DNA of 64,000 nucleotides from contig NC_060112.1 of assembly GCF_021155765.1 (NCBI RefSeq), positions 20,398,001-20,462,000 on the forward strand. Reading direction: 5' to 3'. Under the pieces are notes generated by a model. That model saw only the letters and a list, made by a program, of their open reading frames with translations. It did no database searches and was not told where the DNA came from. Source of the DNA: Diprion similis. Taxonomy: Eukaryota; Arthropoda; Insecta; Hymenoptera; Diprionidae. This document shows positions 45,498 to 60,209 of the stretch, piece after piece (position 1 is the stretch's first letter; each line of letters starts with the position of its first letter). A program made the translations under genes and the position numbers.

Positions 45498-46511
45498 TTT
45501 ATCCCACAAAACAGGAAACTTGGTTAATTAGATATCAAGTTATTTGAAGTATTTGGTTCGAAATAAGCTACTTTTACCTTGTGTCACTTTGCATTTATGA
45601 AAAACATAAAACCTTGAATTTGTATACAATGAGTATAAGGATAGAGTGCTGGATATCAATGATCAAATTATCAGGTCAGATATCAATTCTGTAAACTACA
45701 TATTTTTAATTTTATGTTACTCAAAAGTAGGATTGAGGAAACTTGTTCACTTTTATACATTGTTGAATAATTGACTGACCAAAATTTTATCTGAACATTC
45801 TCATTTATCTTTTTATTGTACCTATCGTGCATTATATATCGGACGCATAATTCATTTAAAGAGTTTTCAAACTGTTTGGACAATAAAGTTCGTCTGGTGA
45901 ATACATCAATAAAGTCTTGATTAAATCCGAGCGTAGATTAATATCGGACATCTATCATCAGTGGAAAAAAGCAGCCATTCACACTATACTTTGGAATTCT
46001 CAACATATTTTAGAGTGTTTGAATAGTTTGATCTTGTGTTGATGGCAGTAATGTATTGTAATTGAATATTACTAGCCTTGAAATATTCAGCACTCTACCT
46101 GGTACTTGTTTTCTCTTAAATTTTGTTGTCTTTATTTCATTACCTCAAAGAATTACCATGAAACACCTACTTGTCATGAATCCTTACATTAGGTACATTT
46201 AGTTATTGATATTTTTGTTTTCTTTCGTTTTTCTTTTACACATATAAGCTCATTCAATATACTTATAGAAATATTTTTCAGTGCACATTAATTAATTAAT
46301 TCTAACATGACAGATAAACAACGAGCTATGCAATATGCATTCCCTGTTTTCGACTTACTGTATAGATTCTGACTAGTACGTTAACGTAATGCCTTTATAT
46401 ATAATTTACATTAAAATTATGCTTGCATTTAATTATGATATAATGCAATATGTGAAGCGAGATCTGTACTTGCAATATACACTCTTAATTAATTTGATAC
46501 TTTATGTGTTA

Positions 46512-46618
46512 CAGGGTATTCAACAACAATTCTGATTCTATTACAGATAGAATGACATTGATTATATGACTATTATATCTTCTTTTCGTTGACAGTTACA
46601 ATTTTGTTAAATACCCTG
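46512..46618. mobile_element. 107 bp MITE with CAGGGTATT termini
   Basis: Inverted termini CAGGGTATTCAACAA and its near complement (TTGTTAAATACCCTG) are flanked by TA at 46510-46511 and 46619-46620. It is very short and non-coding. The TA target suggests a Tc1/mariner-type source. Confidence 0.75.
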
Positions 46619-49054
46619 TATCGAGATGATTTAATAAAGCGTTAAGTATTGACTTTAGACTTAACCGAAATTAATTCCATCATTACCGTAAAATATTTAC
46701 TGCATATTAAGGAACATTCATCTTCGACGTCTATAAAAACAGTGCATTTACTGTGCGCAATATTGATTGCACTACATTAATGTTATTAGTATTATTATTA
46801 TTACAGTATGTCCATTTAACCAAGCCTTGTGTACACATCAAAGTATAACGAACAAAATGGTACATTTCATACATTGCCCGTTTCTCTTTACATAATAAGT
46901 AATCACAAATATAGTAGTTTTTGCAAGTATGCTTAAACTCGATATTGTCGAAGTACGCATTCATTAACATTGTTGCAAATACGAACACATTCTGTACAAA
47001 AGAGATAAGATCCAGAGTCCGCCTGTAGTTTACATCCTATGCATTACAGATGTTAGTGAGATGAAGGACAGTAGCAAATCATGACAAACAGAATAGAGTT
47101 TACAAAATAATGATAAAATACTTTGTAACTGGATAGTAAATAAGTTGTATTCACACAAGACAATTATTTATCTGCATTCAAATTCAATTCTTGAATTTAC
47201 AAACACTAAATGAATACAATGTATTGTTATCAATGGTTTTTGTACACATATATCAAAAGTATTTTTGAGAAACAATGGCAAATTTGCAGTTTTTGGTTCA
47301 TGAATAATTTCAATCTCAGTGTCGTTGCGTATGGAAACAGTTTTGGAGGGTGGTGCTATGTTTTTGAGATATTCAAATTATGATAGAAAAATAATTACGT
47401 ATATTTTATAAATACCTATATCTTGTGCAGTAAACAATTTTTATTGAATTCAAGTTTTCACCAGAGAGCTACCCAACTACTCCATGGCAATTAGTAGAAA
47501 TTAGGAGATTGATTAAAATATTGAGATCAATTTCTACTTACATCGCTTTTCAAAGAATTGGTACATTTTGTTTAGTTCTGAGAATCGTTTACTTCAAAAT
47601 GGTCAAATCCTAGGCATTGAATTATGGAAACTGCATATGGTAAAACTCAAGTTAAAAGATCAAGAGGAAAAATTTAATGTGTCCTTCTTTAATTAGAAGA
47701 CAACAAACTGCTGCATTGTCTGTACATAACTGAACTTTCTACAAATGAACATCTATTTTAGTTTTTCTGGCGACGATTCACGGGTAAGAGTACCAAAAAC
47801 GCAGACAGGATTAACTAAATAATTGAAATCAATATATGAAATATTTACAATGCCTTCAACTAAACATCCACTCACAATTCATAACAGAGTAGGGTGACTT
47901 TCGTTTTCCAAGCTTTGACAAATAGGCTAGATTATAAACTTCACTAGCCAATCAATTTATATACGAACACTAAAATGTTTGGTTCATGTTTTCTTAATAA
48001 TCACTAGCGAAATAATGGTATTCACAATCATTGGTATGCAAGCTAAAAATATTTTTCATCAATTTATATCTGGCACACAAATCACACGTAACAAAATCTC
48101 CTTCAAACAGTGATTACTTAACAAATATTATATAATAGTTTAATTGCAAAAAAAATTTGTATCGTGCATAAATATAACATTATAAATTATGTATATTTTG
48201 ATACAGGACCGAAAAATCTGGCATACTTAATCAATCCGTTGAAAATAAATTAGTATCGTTTTGTGAGTTTTTCAAAAAAATATTTTAGGTATTTTAATAT
48301 ATTTCCTTGCTTCATCAATTAAGAATACAAGAATTTATTCTCAATAAGTCCCCATGTGTAAATGAAACAGCATAAATCACATACTGGAACAGTTGGTAAA
48401 GTTATGTTTGAAACATACAATTTTGCCAAGAAAAACCGCCCAAAGTATCGAAACGTATTGCATATCAATTTAATGATTTGTAATCACGGATGGCTTAGTG
48501 TAATAAGCTTTAAATCATTTTATAAAAAAACTGGGTGTCTAATCTCAGCACTGCATTCGCAAAAATGAAATTAGAATAAATTGTTGTATCTAGGGGAGTT
48601 CTTAACCAATTTAGTACTTTCTCGCTTATACTATATTATTTAATACGATGCCTAAAATCTGGGTATAATTCATACTTATAGTACAAATTAAGAATGAAAA
48701 AAGTCAAGTACCAAACAGTAACATTGTGAAACGTGGTTTTCTGACGCTGACCAAAAAATTTCATAAAATTTGTTGTTTACACTTGTTTTGGAGATATTCG
48801 GTTGATTTCGAAGTTGCATAAAGTTGTAATAGGCAGTATTTTGCAAGTGTATGAAATTTCAGGAGTCGTATGGACATGCAATCACTATTTATTTCATTAT
48901 ATTGTTATAGTGCAACGACAATTCGTCAATAAATAAAATAATAATCTAACGGACTAGTATGGAATAATAGGCCTGCATGCGGTAATATTACTATTATCCC
49001 TCAGTATATCGTTTTAAACTAATTACTTACATTGTAACAGGCAAAGATATGCAG

Positions 49055-52000
49055 TTAGCTTAACTTTATGCACTTTGATTGCCTGGTGCTCGATATATCT
49101 GAAACAATATTTAAAAATTTAGAAACATTTAGCATTTCCACATAATCAGATCAGAGTATATTCAACAGCTACACGGAATCGAACTAAAATTACAATACAA
49201 CATGGATGATTGTGAATATTTGAAAATAAAATTCTCTTTCTATACCCTCTGATATGTTCCATAATCAATGAATCGAACGATTTTGTATATAATATTATAT
49301 TGTAGATATAATGGTTATTATTGTAGATATAATATAGATATTATAGGTATTCAGTGGACACAGGAACAGAACAAAATTTTGAAAAAAGAAACAGCAGATA
49401 AGTAGGTATAAATTTTGTAATTTGATATACTGTTCATTGCTGTCTCACTATATATCAACTATAAATATCAATTTCGTTTCTACACAGGGTCAAATTATTT
49501 CGGATCTACTGAACACTGCACATTAATAAACGTCTACATAAACACATATTTATGTACATATGTACCTGTTTGACCTGCAGCGTTGCCATGTCCACGTCTA
49601 CATACATAATAGGGTCACCTAATTTATGATATGTATTCTCAATTAGCATGTAATAAAGTAGATCGGTTCTAACAAAGAATCATAAGACAAAAAATTACCT
49701 CCAATTGCTGTTGCTGCAAATGAATTGATTAGTGACCAGCTTTGATTTTTCTGAAATCAAAGAGCAATAATAATGTTCGTGTTATATGAGGGTCAAATGT
49801 ATTTATGTTCGATTATACTTGGGACACTTACATCACCCATTACTGCTATAGGTGTTGTGCCAGTAGCAACTGCTACTCGGTGTTCAATCAAGTAGAACAT
49901 GTATTCATCGTATAGAAGCCGCATCAGGTGAAATGACCCGAAACTAGCAGCACTTCTTAGTGTAAGATCTCTTATGACCATTGAGCTGGAAGTAAAATAT
50001 TAAGAATTATTCATTCGTTACCAAGGAATTTCATAGAACTAGTTATTGAAAATATTCCAAGTGCAAGATTTACCTATAGAAGGACCACTTTAGTAAAAAT
50101 TGCCGAGCAGCTTTAGCAAAGGTTGGCTTTCCTTCATAGGGTTTAAGTACTTGTGTAACGACACCATTCATCCATACTGCCCATTGCTCCAATGAATTTT
50201 GATGCTGCAGCGTAACTTTAAAATCAGCTTCCAATCGTTGGACAACTGCGTAATCACACTGGCATACCCATGAAGCCTGAAAGATTCATTATTTTTAAAC
50301 ATATTTATTTGTTCTGCTTACTAAGCATTCAAGGATAATGAAATAGACAAACCAAAAATTACTACAATTCTGAAGCCATATTAATGAATGAACCGTCAAA
50401 AGTTTATTTCAATTAAATTTAAGTGCATATGGTTATTAATTGTTATGGTTATATATCGCATGCCTGAACTTGTAATTATTCTTACCTGTTCCTGGACATT
50501 GTGAAAGTCAATGCGATTCAAATCAGCCACCATTTGATTGATTTGACTAGAATTTTCCAGTACAGCACGGGCAGCTTGAGCTAAATGATTGAGTGATGTG
50601 TATCGTCGCAAGGTTTGTGCAAATGCTGATACAGCTTTAAGCTGAAATGAAAAAAAATTGAGTTTCATACAACAGTAAATCACTAGCAGTTATCTAATGC
50701 GAGTAGTGGTTAATCTGAATCCGTAAACGGTCACTTTAATTATAATAGCAAATGATGTTTGTAACAATAAGATCTCAATTATAGGGTGTACCTTGATCTG
50801 CATCATCTCTTCAGGACAATTATTCATAGCCGAAGTCAACCAAGATTCAAGACATTTAGCAAAGTTTCTAATCGACTGAGTAAGAGAACCTGTATGACAG
50901 AGTTTGTTAGAAAGGATTATTGAAAGTAAACTGTATTGCAAAAACCAACTTTAAAGTATATCTCTAAGAATTACGTATAACATGGCAAAAAGTGTTCATT
51001 GTCAATCAAGAAAATACGTACTAGGAATGGGTCGCAGAACATCTGGCATAAGTACTTGGACAAGATTTTGGTAAAATGTATAATCAACCCTTCTGATGAA
51101 ATCCTGGACTGCTGAGCACTTGCACATTTGATACAGTTTAGTCCTAGAAAAATATACAATAACTTTGTAAGTTTGTTTCATTTTTGTAACAGGTAGTACA
51201 CAGTCATGAAATGAGAATAAATAGAACATGCCCGAAGATCGAATCAGGCACTTCAAGTTTTTCAATCTTTCGACCCGACTCGTTTTGGTGGTGAATTAAT
51301 GTAAAAAATGTGTAAAAAAACTACTCACTTGGACAGGTACTTTTCTGCCTCACATTCGTCACCATTATTATTATCTTGACTGCGCCAAAACGCTTGCCAC
51401 AAACTCTCAACGGTGGCAAATTCAAAGCTCAAAACTGCATCTAAGAAAGCCTCGCAATGTTCTCTATATATGCTCCGGAATGTATCAATATCTTCTAATG
51501 TACAATCATCAGGTAAAGTCGAGCCATGACAGACGTCGATTTCAGGAAATTCCGGAATAGCACCACTTGCTTCACCTAAATATTGATGATACTGCGGAGG
51601 AGATGGATTGGAAGCAATGCTTGTGTTGTCGTGAGTATTGCCGTCATATGCGGATTCAGGCTTTTGATGAACAGATTTGAAACGTTTGGCTTGACCATTT
51701 GATGATTGCTGTTGACGAGATGTTCCATCTTCATTCAGCATCATCAATGGTGAACTTGGTTTGACGCGAATACCGTAGTAATGGTACTTAGAGTTACCCC
51801 TATAAATAAAGTAAAATAAGAACAACTTATCTAAAAAACGAATTATGCAATTCTGCTGTATCTCACACATGCTGATAAAGAGTTTATGTCAAACGCTTAC
51901 CGAGTACCCAAACGTCTAGTTCGTAGTCCCAAAAATACAGAGCGGATTAATTTTCCAAAACTTGCTGCGTTTACAGGATCCAATTTGTTGTCTGAACAAT

Positions 52001-55000
52001 GACGTAAATAGTGATTATAAAGTGTCGATCTTGTAAGAGACACCCCATCTGCTGTCTCGTAATTTTCCAATAACCATTGTACCTATAGGTATAGATATAA
52101 TCAATTAGGTACTTAATTCTGCTAGAATTAGAAACAGTTAGTCACATAGTACCTAGTTCATTCGAAATTCTACGCGCAAACATTATTTCAATCATGAAAA
52201 ATTTATCGGAAATATCACATTTTTTACAAAATTTATATTTCAGTTTCGTTGGATATTTCCTTTTTATATGAAATAGAAAACCTAAAGTGACTTCATCGTA
52301 CCGTACAAGTTCCTATATTTAATCACAAAAATGTGTAATTTAATCTACATTCAAAACCAAATTCAAATTACTTTAGAGCCTAAACTTCTGTATGATAGAT
52401 AAGGATAGCATTGACGTGCCATTGTAGAACATCAAAAATATTAAGATTAATACACCAGCTTACGGATATTCGATTTTGATATAAAATATGAAATAATAAT
52501 AAAATTTTAACAATAGTGTTAGTTTTAGCAATTCAGAAGCAACATGAGATGAAAGCAATGTGTTGGATACATTCCATCCATATTTATACAATGACACCAG
52601 ATCAGTTACAGTTTGTTGTTTTGTTGCAGTGAAATCCAGCTTATTGGATAATGGTTTTGCTCGTAATTGATGTAATAGATAATATTCTTTTATAAACGTT
52701 ACAAGCTGGAATCTATTTTTCACAGTACATCTTAAAAACATTGAATGTATTGCTTGCCATAAAATAATATAAGTGCGTCCATCAGGAAAGTGTGCACCTT
52801 ATGAGTGTGTGTAAAGTAGTTCGAATTTAATTGGCTTACAGTTACCGCCTGATTGATCAGCCGACGCAATACCAATTGCTATGGTCAGAAAATACTTTAG
52901 GAGCCCACTGCTAGCTGATCAGATTTCACTGAATACTTGGGTTACAGAATGTTAGTTGCATCGAAAAAATTGCAGTAATAATGAAGCATGACAATCGTGC
53001 AGACAAACAATATTTAGTAATGTAAGAGAGTAGCTAACAAATGGCGAGTCGATATGGCTTACTGTGGCCTGGGAGGCTCTAGTGGCATGCGTGATGTTAG
53101 CCGCAGCAGCAGCAGCCTCTTCCACGCTCACTGCTGTGCCACCTGCATTTCCGCTGATCAGGTATGTCCCTCCACCCCCGCTAACCACTGCCTCCTATCA
53201 AACAGCCCATCATCCCAATTCCTTATGTTATTCCCCAATGTTAGTACAAAAACAAAGTTATGAATGATGCATATGCAGAGACAAACATGATTGATGGTTT
53301 TTTGTGGCATTGACAAGCTGTCAATGCTGAGTTACAGCTGAAATTCATTGCTCGACAGGTAAAATGATTTGAAATTTGTTTGTCTACGCTGTTTGATCAT
53401 TCACTGTCCTGTGATAATAATGATTGTAACCCATACTTAATTTTATCTGAGTATTTCAATGAAAGTCGATGGTATGTTGACTTAAGTTTAAGGGTAGGGT
53501 TTCGTTTGTAATGTTTGTCAAAGTTATTTACAAAAAATTAATAGTCCATAGAGCTAACTTTTATTCCACTTTCTTATTTTTTAAAATAATGATGTGGAAT
53601 TTGATATTGAATTTATAACTGTTAGACACAAACCGAGCAATCAAACTTAAAAACTACCCGTTGTCACCTGCTTTGATATGTATTATGTAAATTTGAATAT
53701 TGTGTTTGCAATTATGATATCAGATTATTGAAAATACCTGAGAGCAAATTTCCTGCTGCATGAAATATGAAATGGTAAAGAATTTGTTAAAATATATACC
53801 AAACGGATGCAATCTTCCAATGTTACTTCAATTGGTCTATACACATTAAAATTTATTTGTACCTCTATCTATTATTTCTGCTCTTAGTATTATAGTCAGG
53901 CAAGTTTCGACATGCACAAATATACTTTTTTACACAACATCATTATAATTGATCATTTTACTCCGATTTGCAGAATGGTCAAGAAAAATACGAAGCGTAA
54001 TTTAGTCTGATGTTCTAGAAAGCAACAAATATTCGAATACGTACAGCATTTTCTGCTTGCGGACTAGCTCGGGCCGCAGTGGCAGATATAAGTGCATGTG
54101 TTGTAGGATCACCATCTACCACGCTCTGTTGTATCAAATATGTACCGTTGCTTTGAGATAGGAGCTGTCCAGTCGTGGCATTTGACCCTTGTCCCGTGAC
54201 CTGCAAATGGGTAAATTATGTTAAAAAAAAAGCTACATTGTAATTCCTTACTAAATCTGGATCCACAACTAATAATCTGTCTGATCGATATGACTCGTTT
54301 ACCTGTGTGTATGTGACTGGTGTTGATGCCGGTGTATAATATTGGCTGGAAGCAGGAGTGTACATGGCCCCTGCCTCACCAACAGTATATACCGGATATG
54401 TCCTGGAAACAATGTTTCATAAGGTCGAGTACTGCGATGTCACTATATCTGTGGTCCTTTCTCATTGCAATTTAATCGAGTAGGTATTAAACTTCGGTGG
54501 TTTGGAAAAAAAAAACAGATAAATATTCTAGATAAAGAGTACACTAACATCTGTCCGTTGGTCGGTATATATGTTGAAGTATCCCCCTCGACATACTGGA
54601 CATATGTTGGGTGTGATACAGATTCGGAACCCACTGCCTCGGCGTCTCCAGACACTGCAACAAAGCACGAGAATCTGGCATAATAGCGTGAATTTCTAGA
54701 ATTACAAAACTTCACTGTTAACCACACAGTCAACTAAGGCATTAGGTTAACAAAACAATAAATAAGTGGAACTGTAAATATACTTTCAATTTGTACAGAT
54801 TGAGTGCAATTTATGAATAGATAATTGCCTTGCAAGACACATTAAATATTTGCTAAATCATTGGCTTTTTAAACAGTAAGGTATTATTGATGCAGTTAAA
54901 TAAATAAATATACAATGAACAACAAAACCATAAATACTGCATGCAGATTCACAATAGCCCTCACCTACAGCCGTTGTAAGGGACGCGTAGGATGGTGAGT

Positions 55001-56919
55001 CACCGGTGCCTAGTGATTCGTAGCAAGAAGAGATGTGCATATTGTGAGCAGCATGAAAATTATCGTATTTCTACTCAAAAACTATCGTAAGTGAAAATAT
55101 TCTGCCTGCTTACGTTTATGAGCATTTCATTCAACTACTTTCGATTTCTAGTTAGGTTTCAAAGTGTAAAGTACTGTTCATTATTCAAATTAATTGAATG
55201 AAATCACCTCTGCATTTGGAAACGGAATGTAAGAAATTACCATCATTTCCGATTTAACAAGGATTTGACAAGGAATTCGTTTTACAAGTAATGATAAGTT
55301 TTATGAATGAATTGGCAATAGTGTAATCAAAATTGCATATGAACACTCGAGATTTGCTGATTATACTTCAATTCGAAATAGGGTTCTACACAACCTTTGT
55401 ATAATTCTTAAAAACTGTTAAAGTTGAAAAACATTGGTAAACGTTAGCTCTTGTACTCTAATACTATGAATAATAAATGAAACTTTTAGCATACCTGTTA
55501 CAGTTATGTAATGTGGTGACCCACTGACAATTGTCCCAGCTCCAGTAGAAGCAGTGTCTGTAGTATCAACGAGAGTGTGTTGACCGGAGTGCGTAGTATT
55601 CACTACAACTTGCGCAGTAACATGTACCGAAGTGTCTGATGATCCGTTTGACGAATCTGCAGCTGTTTCAAGTGAGTCCTGAACCAACAACTACATCATT
55701 ATTTTTAGTATGCATGCCCTCGTGACCAATAATTTCTTTAAAAATATGGGACAAAATTGAGCCTATTCAAATTTGGCAAATAGAATAGTTGCCATAGAAA
55801 ATGCTGTGATGCCAAAGCTATCGGTATTGATATTTTTGTTTTATTTACTGGTACAAATATAGTTATCTTATTAGGCAATGAAGTAAGTTGAAATAAAACT
55901 AGTCGACCTGCTTCAAATCCCAAAATCCTGTTTACTTGTAGCCAATTTCCTCAACTACACCAATTTACGAATAATCTTAATTTACCAAAGAAAAAAAAAA
56001 ATCAACCTCCATATATTTTATGGGATGTCAGATAAATATTTGAATAAGTTGAATCTATCGAAGCATAACAGCAGATGGCTTGCGTCTCTTATCAGACTGG
56101 CCACACAACACCCCTGAAGCCTGACAGATACGATATCCACAACTAATATTGATCATGTATCGATAGCACAATTTTTATTTGCACGTAGCACTATGTTATC
56201 TTTTATTTTTGGCCAACAGATTTTCTGAAAGTATATCCTTTGACATTTACACCCGCTATGTATTCATCCAATGTAAATATGAGACCCAAAGTGGCCTATT
56301 GCAGTTGCTGTTTTGAAAAATTATCTCAAGCTGCTGCATATATATGAGAAAAGAGCAGATTGTTTAAATGAAACATGGTCATAAGATTCAAGACATTTGT
56401 ACCAAAGAATAAAAAAAATTGCAGCACTAATTGTATATTCAGCTCATTCTGTTTCATAATTGTTGAAGAACACAGGACATATTTTATTACACGAAGAACA
56501 ATCATAAGTAATATATGTCATTGGAATGATTTTATTATTAACCACTGAACACTAAATTGTCGGCACTGTTTTTATTTATTGTAAAAAACTTCAGATGGTA
56601 TGACCAACCTGGATAGGTTGCACTTGGAGGTTGTTAGGACTAGAAGGATCTGGACTTGTGACTACAGTGATGAGTTGCTGACCCCTAGTAGATTGAGTCT
56701 GAGCTGCGCTCCCACTGCCACTGGAGCTTGAGGTGGTTACGACGACTACACCAGACTTAGAATCTACTCCCACCCCGCTCGTACCGTCCCTGCCACCACC
56801 AGCCCCAGCGGACGTAGCAAGAGCATACTGGGCTCCCGTAGTCATGGTGATTACACCCTCAACTCTCTCCGCAGCCACCGAATCACCACCTCCGGCTCCT
56901 CGCTTCTGAAGAGATGTAT
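49055..56919 (-). CDS. Rfx: RFX-family transcription factor (RFX1/2/3 class), at least 837 aa
   Basis: A winged-helix regulator that binds X-box promoters of ciliary genes in animals. Exons read: 56919-56609, 55678-55495, 55009-54965, 54654-54549, 54402-54303, 54200-54045, 53194-53063, 52082-51901, 51799-51329, 51143-51022, 50889-50792, 50641-50486, 50276-50074, 49985-49832, 49750-49699, 49098-49055; all phases agree. The activation region has [20 protein letters not shown] and HATRASQAT as in RFX3. The DNA-binding domain spans two exons ([36 protein letters not shown], then [14 protein letters not shown]). The B, C and dimerisation regions follow, with [60 protein letters not shown] and [20 protein letters not shown]. 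The N-terminus is unresolved: the 56919 exon may open at its own upstream ATG (56944) or be joined to an exon further right. The last two small exons are less certain. Confidence 0.93.
49566..49574 (-). other. Possible 9-base microexon of Rfx
   Basis: On the minus strand, GTCAAACAG lies between CTGCAG and GTACAT, so it is flanked by an acceptor and a donor. Its length (9) keeps the frame between the exons ending at 49699 and starting at 49098. With or without it the reading frame continues, so it could be alternative or chance. Confidence 0.25.
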
Positions 56920-56944
56920 CTGTGACACAAACATACACATACAT

Positions 56945-59900
56945 TGTAAGCGCTATTTAACTGAATATCAATAACGTCTTCAGCGGTATTTAGGAGTGAC
57001 AGGAACAATATTCAAAGAAACAGTGTCAAGAATTTCACATCTGAAATAAAATGTTCAAATATTGGTGTGTTACTGGCTGAAATTACGTAGAATAAATGAA
57101 TGAAATAAATATTTGATATCCGAAATTATGTACAAGAGATGAAGTTGTGACTAACATAAGTATTCCCTTGTGAAATCTAATGGAAACAAGAAAAAAGTCA
57201 TTATTTGGTGTTGGAAAACTATTATAGAATGACCAGCGACGAAACAGTTCGAAATACCCAAAAAATTCCTGGTTTTATAGTCAAAAATTTCCCATTTGAA
57301 GCTGAAATAAAAATCGATATATTTGTTCTAATCACTATCTAGCTTTAACTTAAAATTAACTGTAAAATTGTTTTTTTAATCACACTCATAACGCATCGGA
57401 CTTTGAATAAAGTGAAAGCGGCAAGAAATGAAAGTTGAAGAAAAAAATTCAGAAAAATAAGAAAAGTGTAATCAAATTTACCAGGATATAGACTATATCA
57501 GGTTTTTCGAAGCTATGATTACGTCAGACTGATTGCTCAACCAAATATTACTCGATCAAGTTATGTTTGTGCATTATATATTTCAGGTATCCTAAAATAC
57601 AATGAGATTGAAGCTAGTAACATTAAAGTAGTGATATATTGAAAAAAACAATCAATGTTTAACTCGATAATGACTTTGCAGGTGATTGAGTTTTTGGACG
57701 TGGTATTTTTTTTTTTCTTTATTATAGTTTGACTGCTTTTCAATCACTCCAGACCCTCCAAAAATGTAGAATAAAAATTTTTCAAAAATACATTATTGCA
57801 TTATTGTTATCAACTTCAACCTCATAAAATAAAGCATTGTAGTGTCTATACTGTGTATTTGCATTAAGAATTTTCATGAATTCTCAATATTATTGGTACT
57901 CAAAAGACCATGTACAAATTTTCAACAAAACTGAATATACGCTGCGACTTCTGAGATACCTTACGACAATTTAACAAATTGTCAATATTTCCCAAGTAGA
58001 TAGATATCTGATGTTATTGGCGCAGGTGTTCTAATAGTGTCGTGAGTGAAGTAAAGATCAAAGAGAAGCCAAGTAACATACGCTCTGCAAGAACTACTAC
58101 GATGCAGCATATTTGGTGCAGTTTAATAATGTTGATTTCATCCAGGTACCAAACACAAGTAGGGGAATAAAATAAAGCACACGCGCGACTAGCTACAGAG
58201 TTGGGGGGAGGGGATAGGTAGATAGGTGGAGCAGGTTACATTGTAAGAGCAATTAGAGGGAATTATCCCTATCCCTCAGCCCCCCACAAAAGGGGAGCCT
58301 TATAAGCTCCACTGAGCTTTGAAACCTTCATTCCTGATCATAGATGAAGCACCTGGTGGGTGTACTATTGATAGTATTCCATTTAATTAGAAGATTAAAT
58401 TGATACACAGAGTGCATGGAGAATATGCATACTATCCTACTTGAAAACAGTCGCGTCCACACAGGTGCACCAGAAGTTTTTCAACTATTTTGTAACGAAC
58501 GATGTTGTTAGTTTTATAAATATATATGATAACAATAAATATGTTGAATATCGTGGAAAATTTTTTTTCCAAATATTGTTGGCAGCTAACGAATAATATT
58601 TGCTTACGAAATATTCGAGTAGGAACAAATGCATTATCTTCCCATGTCTTGATGGGTAAAACAAATTCATTGGTGATCAGAGTAATAATTAGAAGAAAGA
58701 TTTTTTGAAATGATATAATGTGAGATTTATATATCAATGAAATTCAATGATAAACATTGGGCACAAGGGTGTTGCCCTGGTAACAAGTAATAACTTTGTT
58801 AGAATCATAGAGTAACACTCAAGATTACGATGAAGCTCCATTGCCTAAGGGAGGAAAACCAAACCCATCTTCGTAATGTGAACTGTAGTTTTCTGAGAAT
58901 AATAATGTGGAAAATTTCACTGATACGTCACATGTATTTCCGGTGACCTTTTCTTCCATTTTTATATAATGTTGCATTATATGTACGATAGAGAACTGAC
59001 GAAGTGTAATATATTGATATTGTGAGAAACGCATAATGGAGTATCAGATAACGCATCTGGTATAATTAGGTAATTCTATCTGCAATTTCGTTCGCTGGGA
59101 AAATGGCGAGCAATTGAGCTGTGAAGTTCAGGACTCCTCAAACAGGAAAAACACCTTTCTTTCATGTAAGAATTCCTAGTTGAGATTTATAGAACAAGCA
59201 CCATGCAATACTTGACAAATTATTCAATTTTAATTTCTTCAACTTAGAATCTATGAAGTGCTCTGAAGTGTGAAATTACATTCGTATCCTAATGGTACGC
59301 AACAAAATTATTTAGTAAAATGATAGAGAACCACTGACCCAGGCAACCATGTCCTGAGGCTACTACAGGTGACTCACGTTTCATCAAAACAGTACTCTAT
59401 TTCCTCGAAAGGAATTCTCTCTCAGTTTTTCTGCAGACACTGACAGTATTGATTATAAGGTATGTATCTGGCATTAAAACAGATGATTAATTAAACCAGT
59501 TAGAGAAGTTCACTAATAACTACAGTTTATAGAAATCATCATGTCATGGTCAAATTAAACATCTCTTTCTCATTACTGAGAGCAATAGGTGTGAAAGTAT
59601 CATTGTGTTTCACTGAACTGAGGTTGCGTGGATATCATGGGGCTCTTTTCCATTCTTGCCTCCAATAGGAACTAACATGCTTGATGGACATTGATATTCA
59701 TTGAGCAAGACATATAGAGAGGTATACAAGAGATCGGACAAGGTTTAATATACTTTTCACATGTGAAACTAAACAACATATAAAAGTAAGAGTGTATTGC
59801 TCAATTTATAAATTTACAATCTTGTTCAGTTTTATCAATGAGTTGATATGGTGATGGAATATTATTATTTTGGGTGGAATACTAAATATTTACAAGTAAG

Positions 59901-60209
59901 ATATAAATGAGTTATCAAGCACTATTACTAACCTTCGGTAATTGCAAAAAATGATGCCACCAATCATCTGCTATTACAATTTTCAACAATCTACTATTTT
60001 ATCCAATAAATTTTAGGGATATTTGAATTGTAGTGCATAGACATACACACAAGCTGAGGTAGTCTACATGACATGACTGTTGGTCATCGCATGGGGTAAC
60101 AAAAGAGGGGTGCATGCCAGGTACCAGCCAAGCATGACAACCACCAGGTGCAGTTTAACAGTAAACGGAAAGTTCAAATACGTCTGTATACATGAATATG
60201 AATACATAC
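56945..60209. other. Upstream of known Rfx exons; no gene seen
   Basis: This is probably the 5' intron or promoter region of the Rfx gene. A G-rich/C-rich inverted repeat lies at 58203-58285. Other open frames here are AT-rich and overlap on both strands. No exon with convincing protein similarity was found. Confidence 0.4.
58203..58285. repeat. G-rich inverted repeat
   Basis: GGGGGGAGGGGATAGG (from 58203) is the near complement of the C-rich stretch ending at 58285 (CCCTATCCCTCAGCCCCCC), with about 45 bases between. A second small stem (GGAGC...GCTCC) follows at about 58293-58310. The G runs could also form a quadruplex. It stands out from the AT-rich surroundings. Confidence 0.6.

Larger units (their letters stand above)
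43318..49054. other. Long intergenic region with small repeats
   Basis: This lies between the 5' end of the TraB gene and the 3' end of the RFX gene. It contains a retroposon remnant (43684-43761), a 107 bp MITE (46512-46618) and one small minus-strand open frame (45387-45497), each listed. A short inverted repeat at about 44055-44101 (ACCTCATTTCG and its near complement) may mark another relic. The rest is AT-rich with no recognisable gene. Confidence 0.45.
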
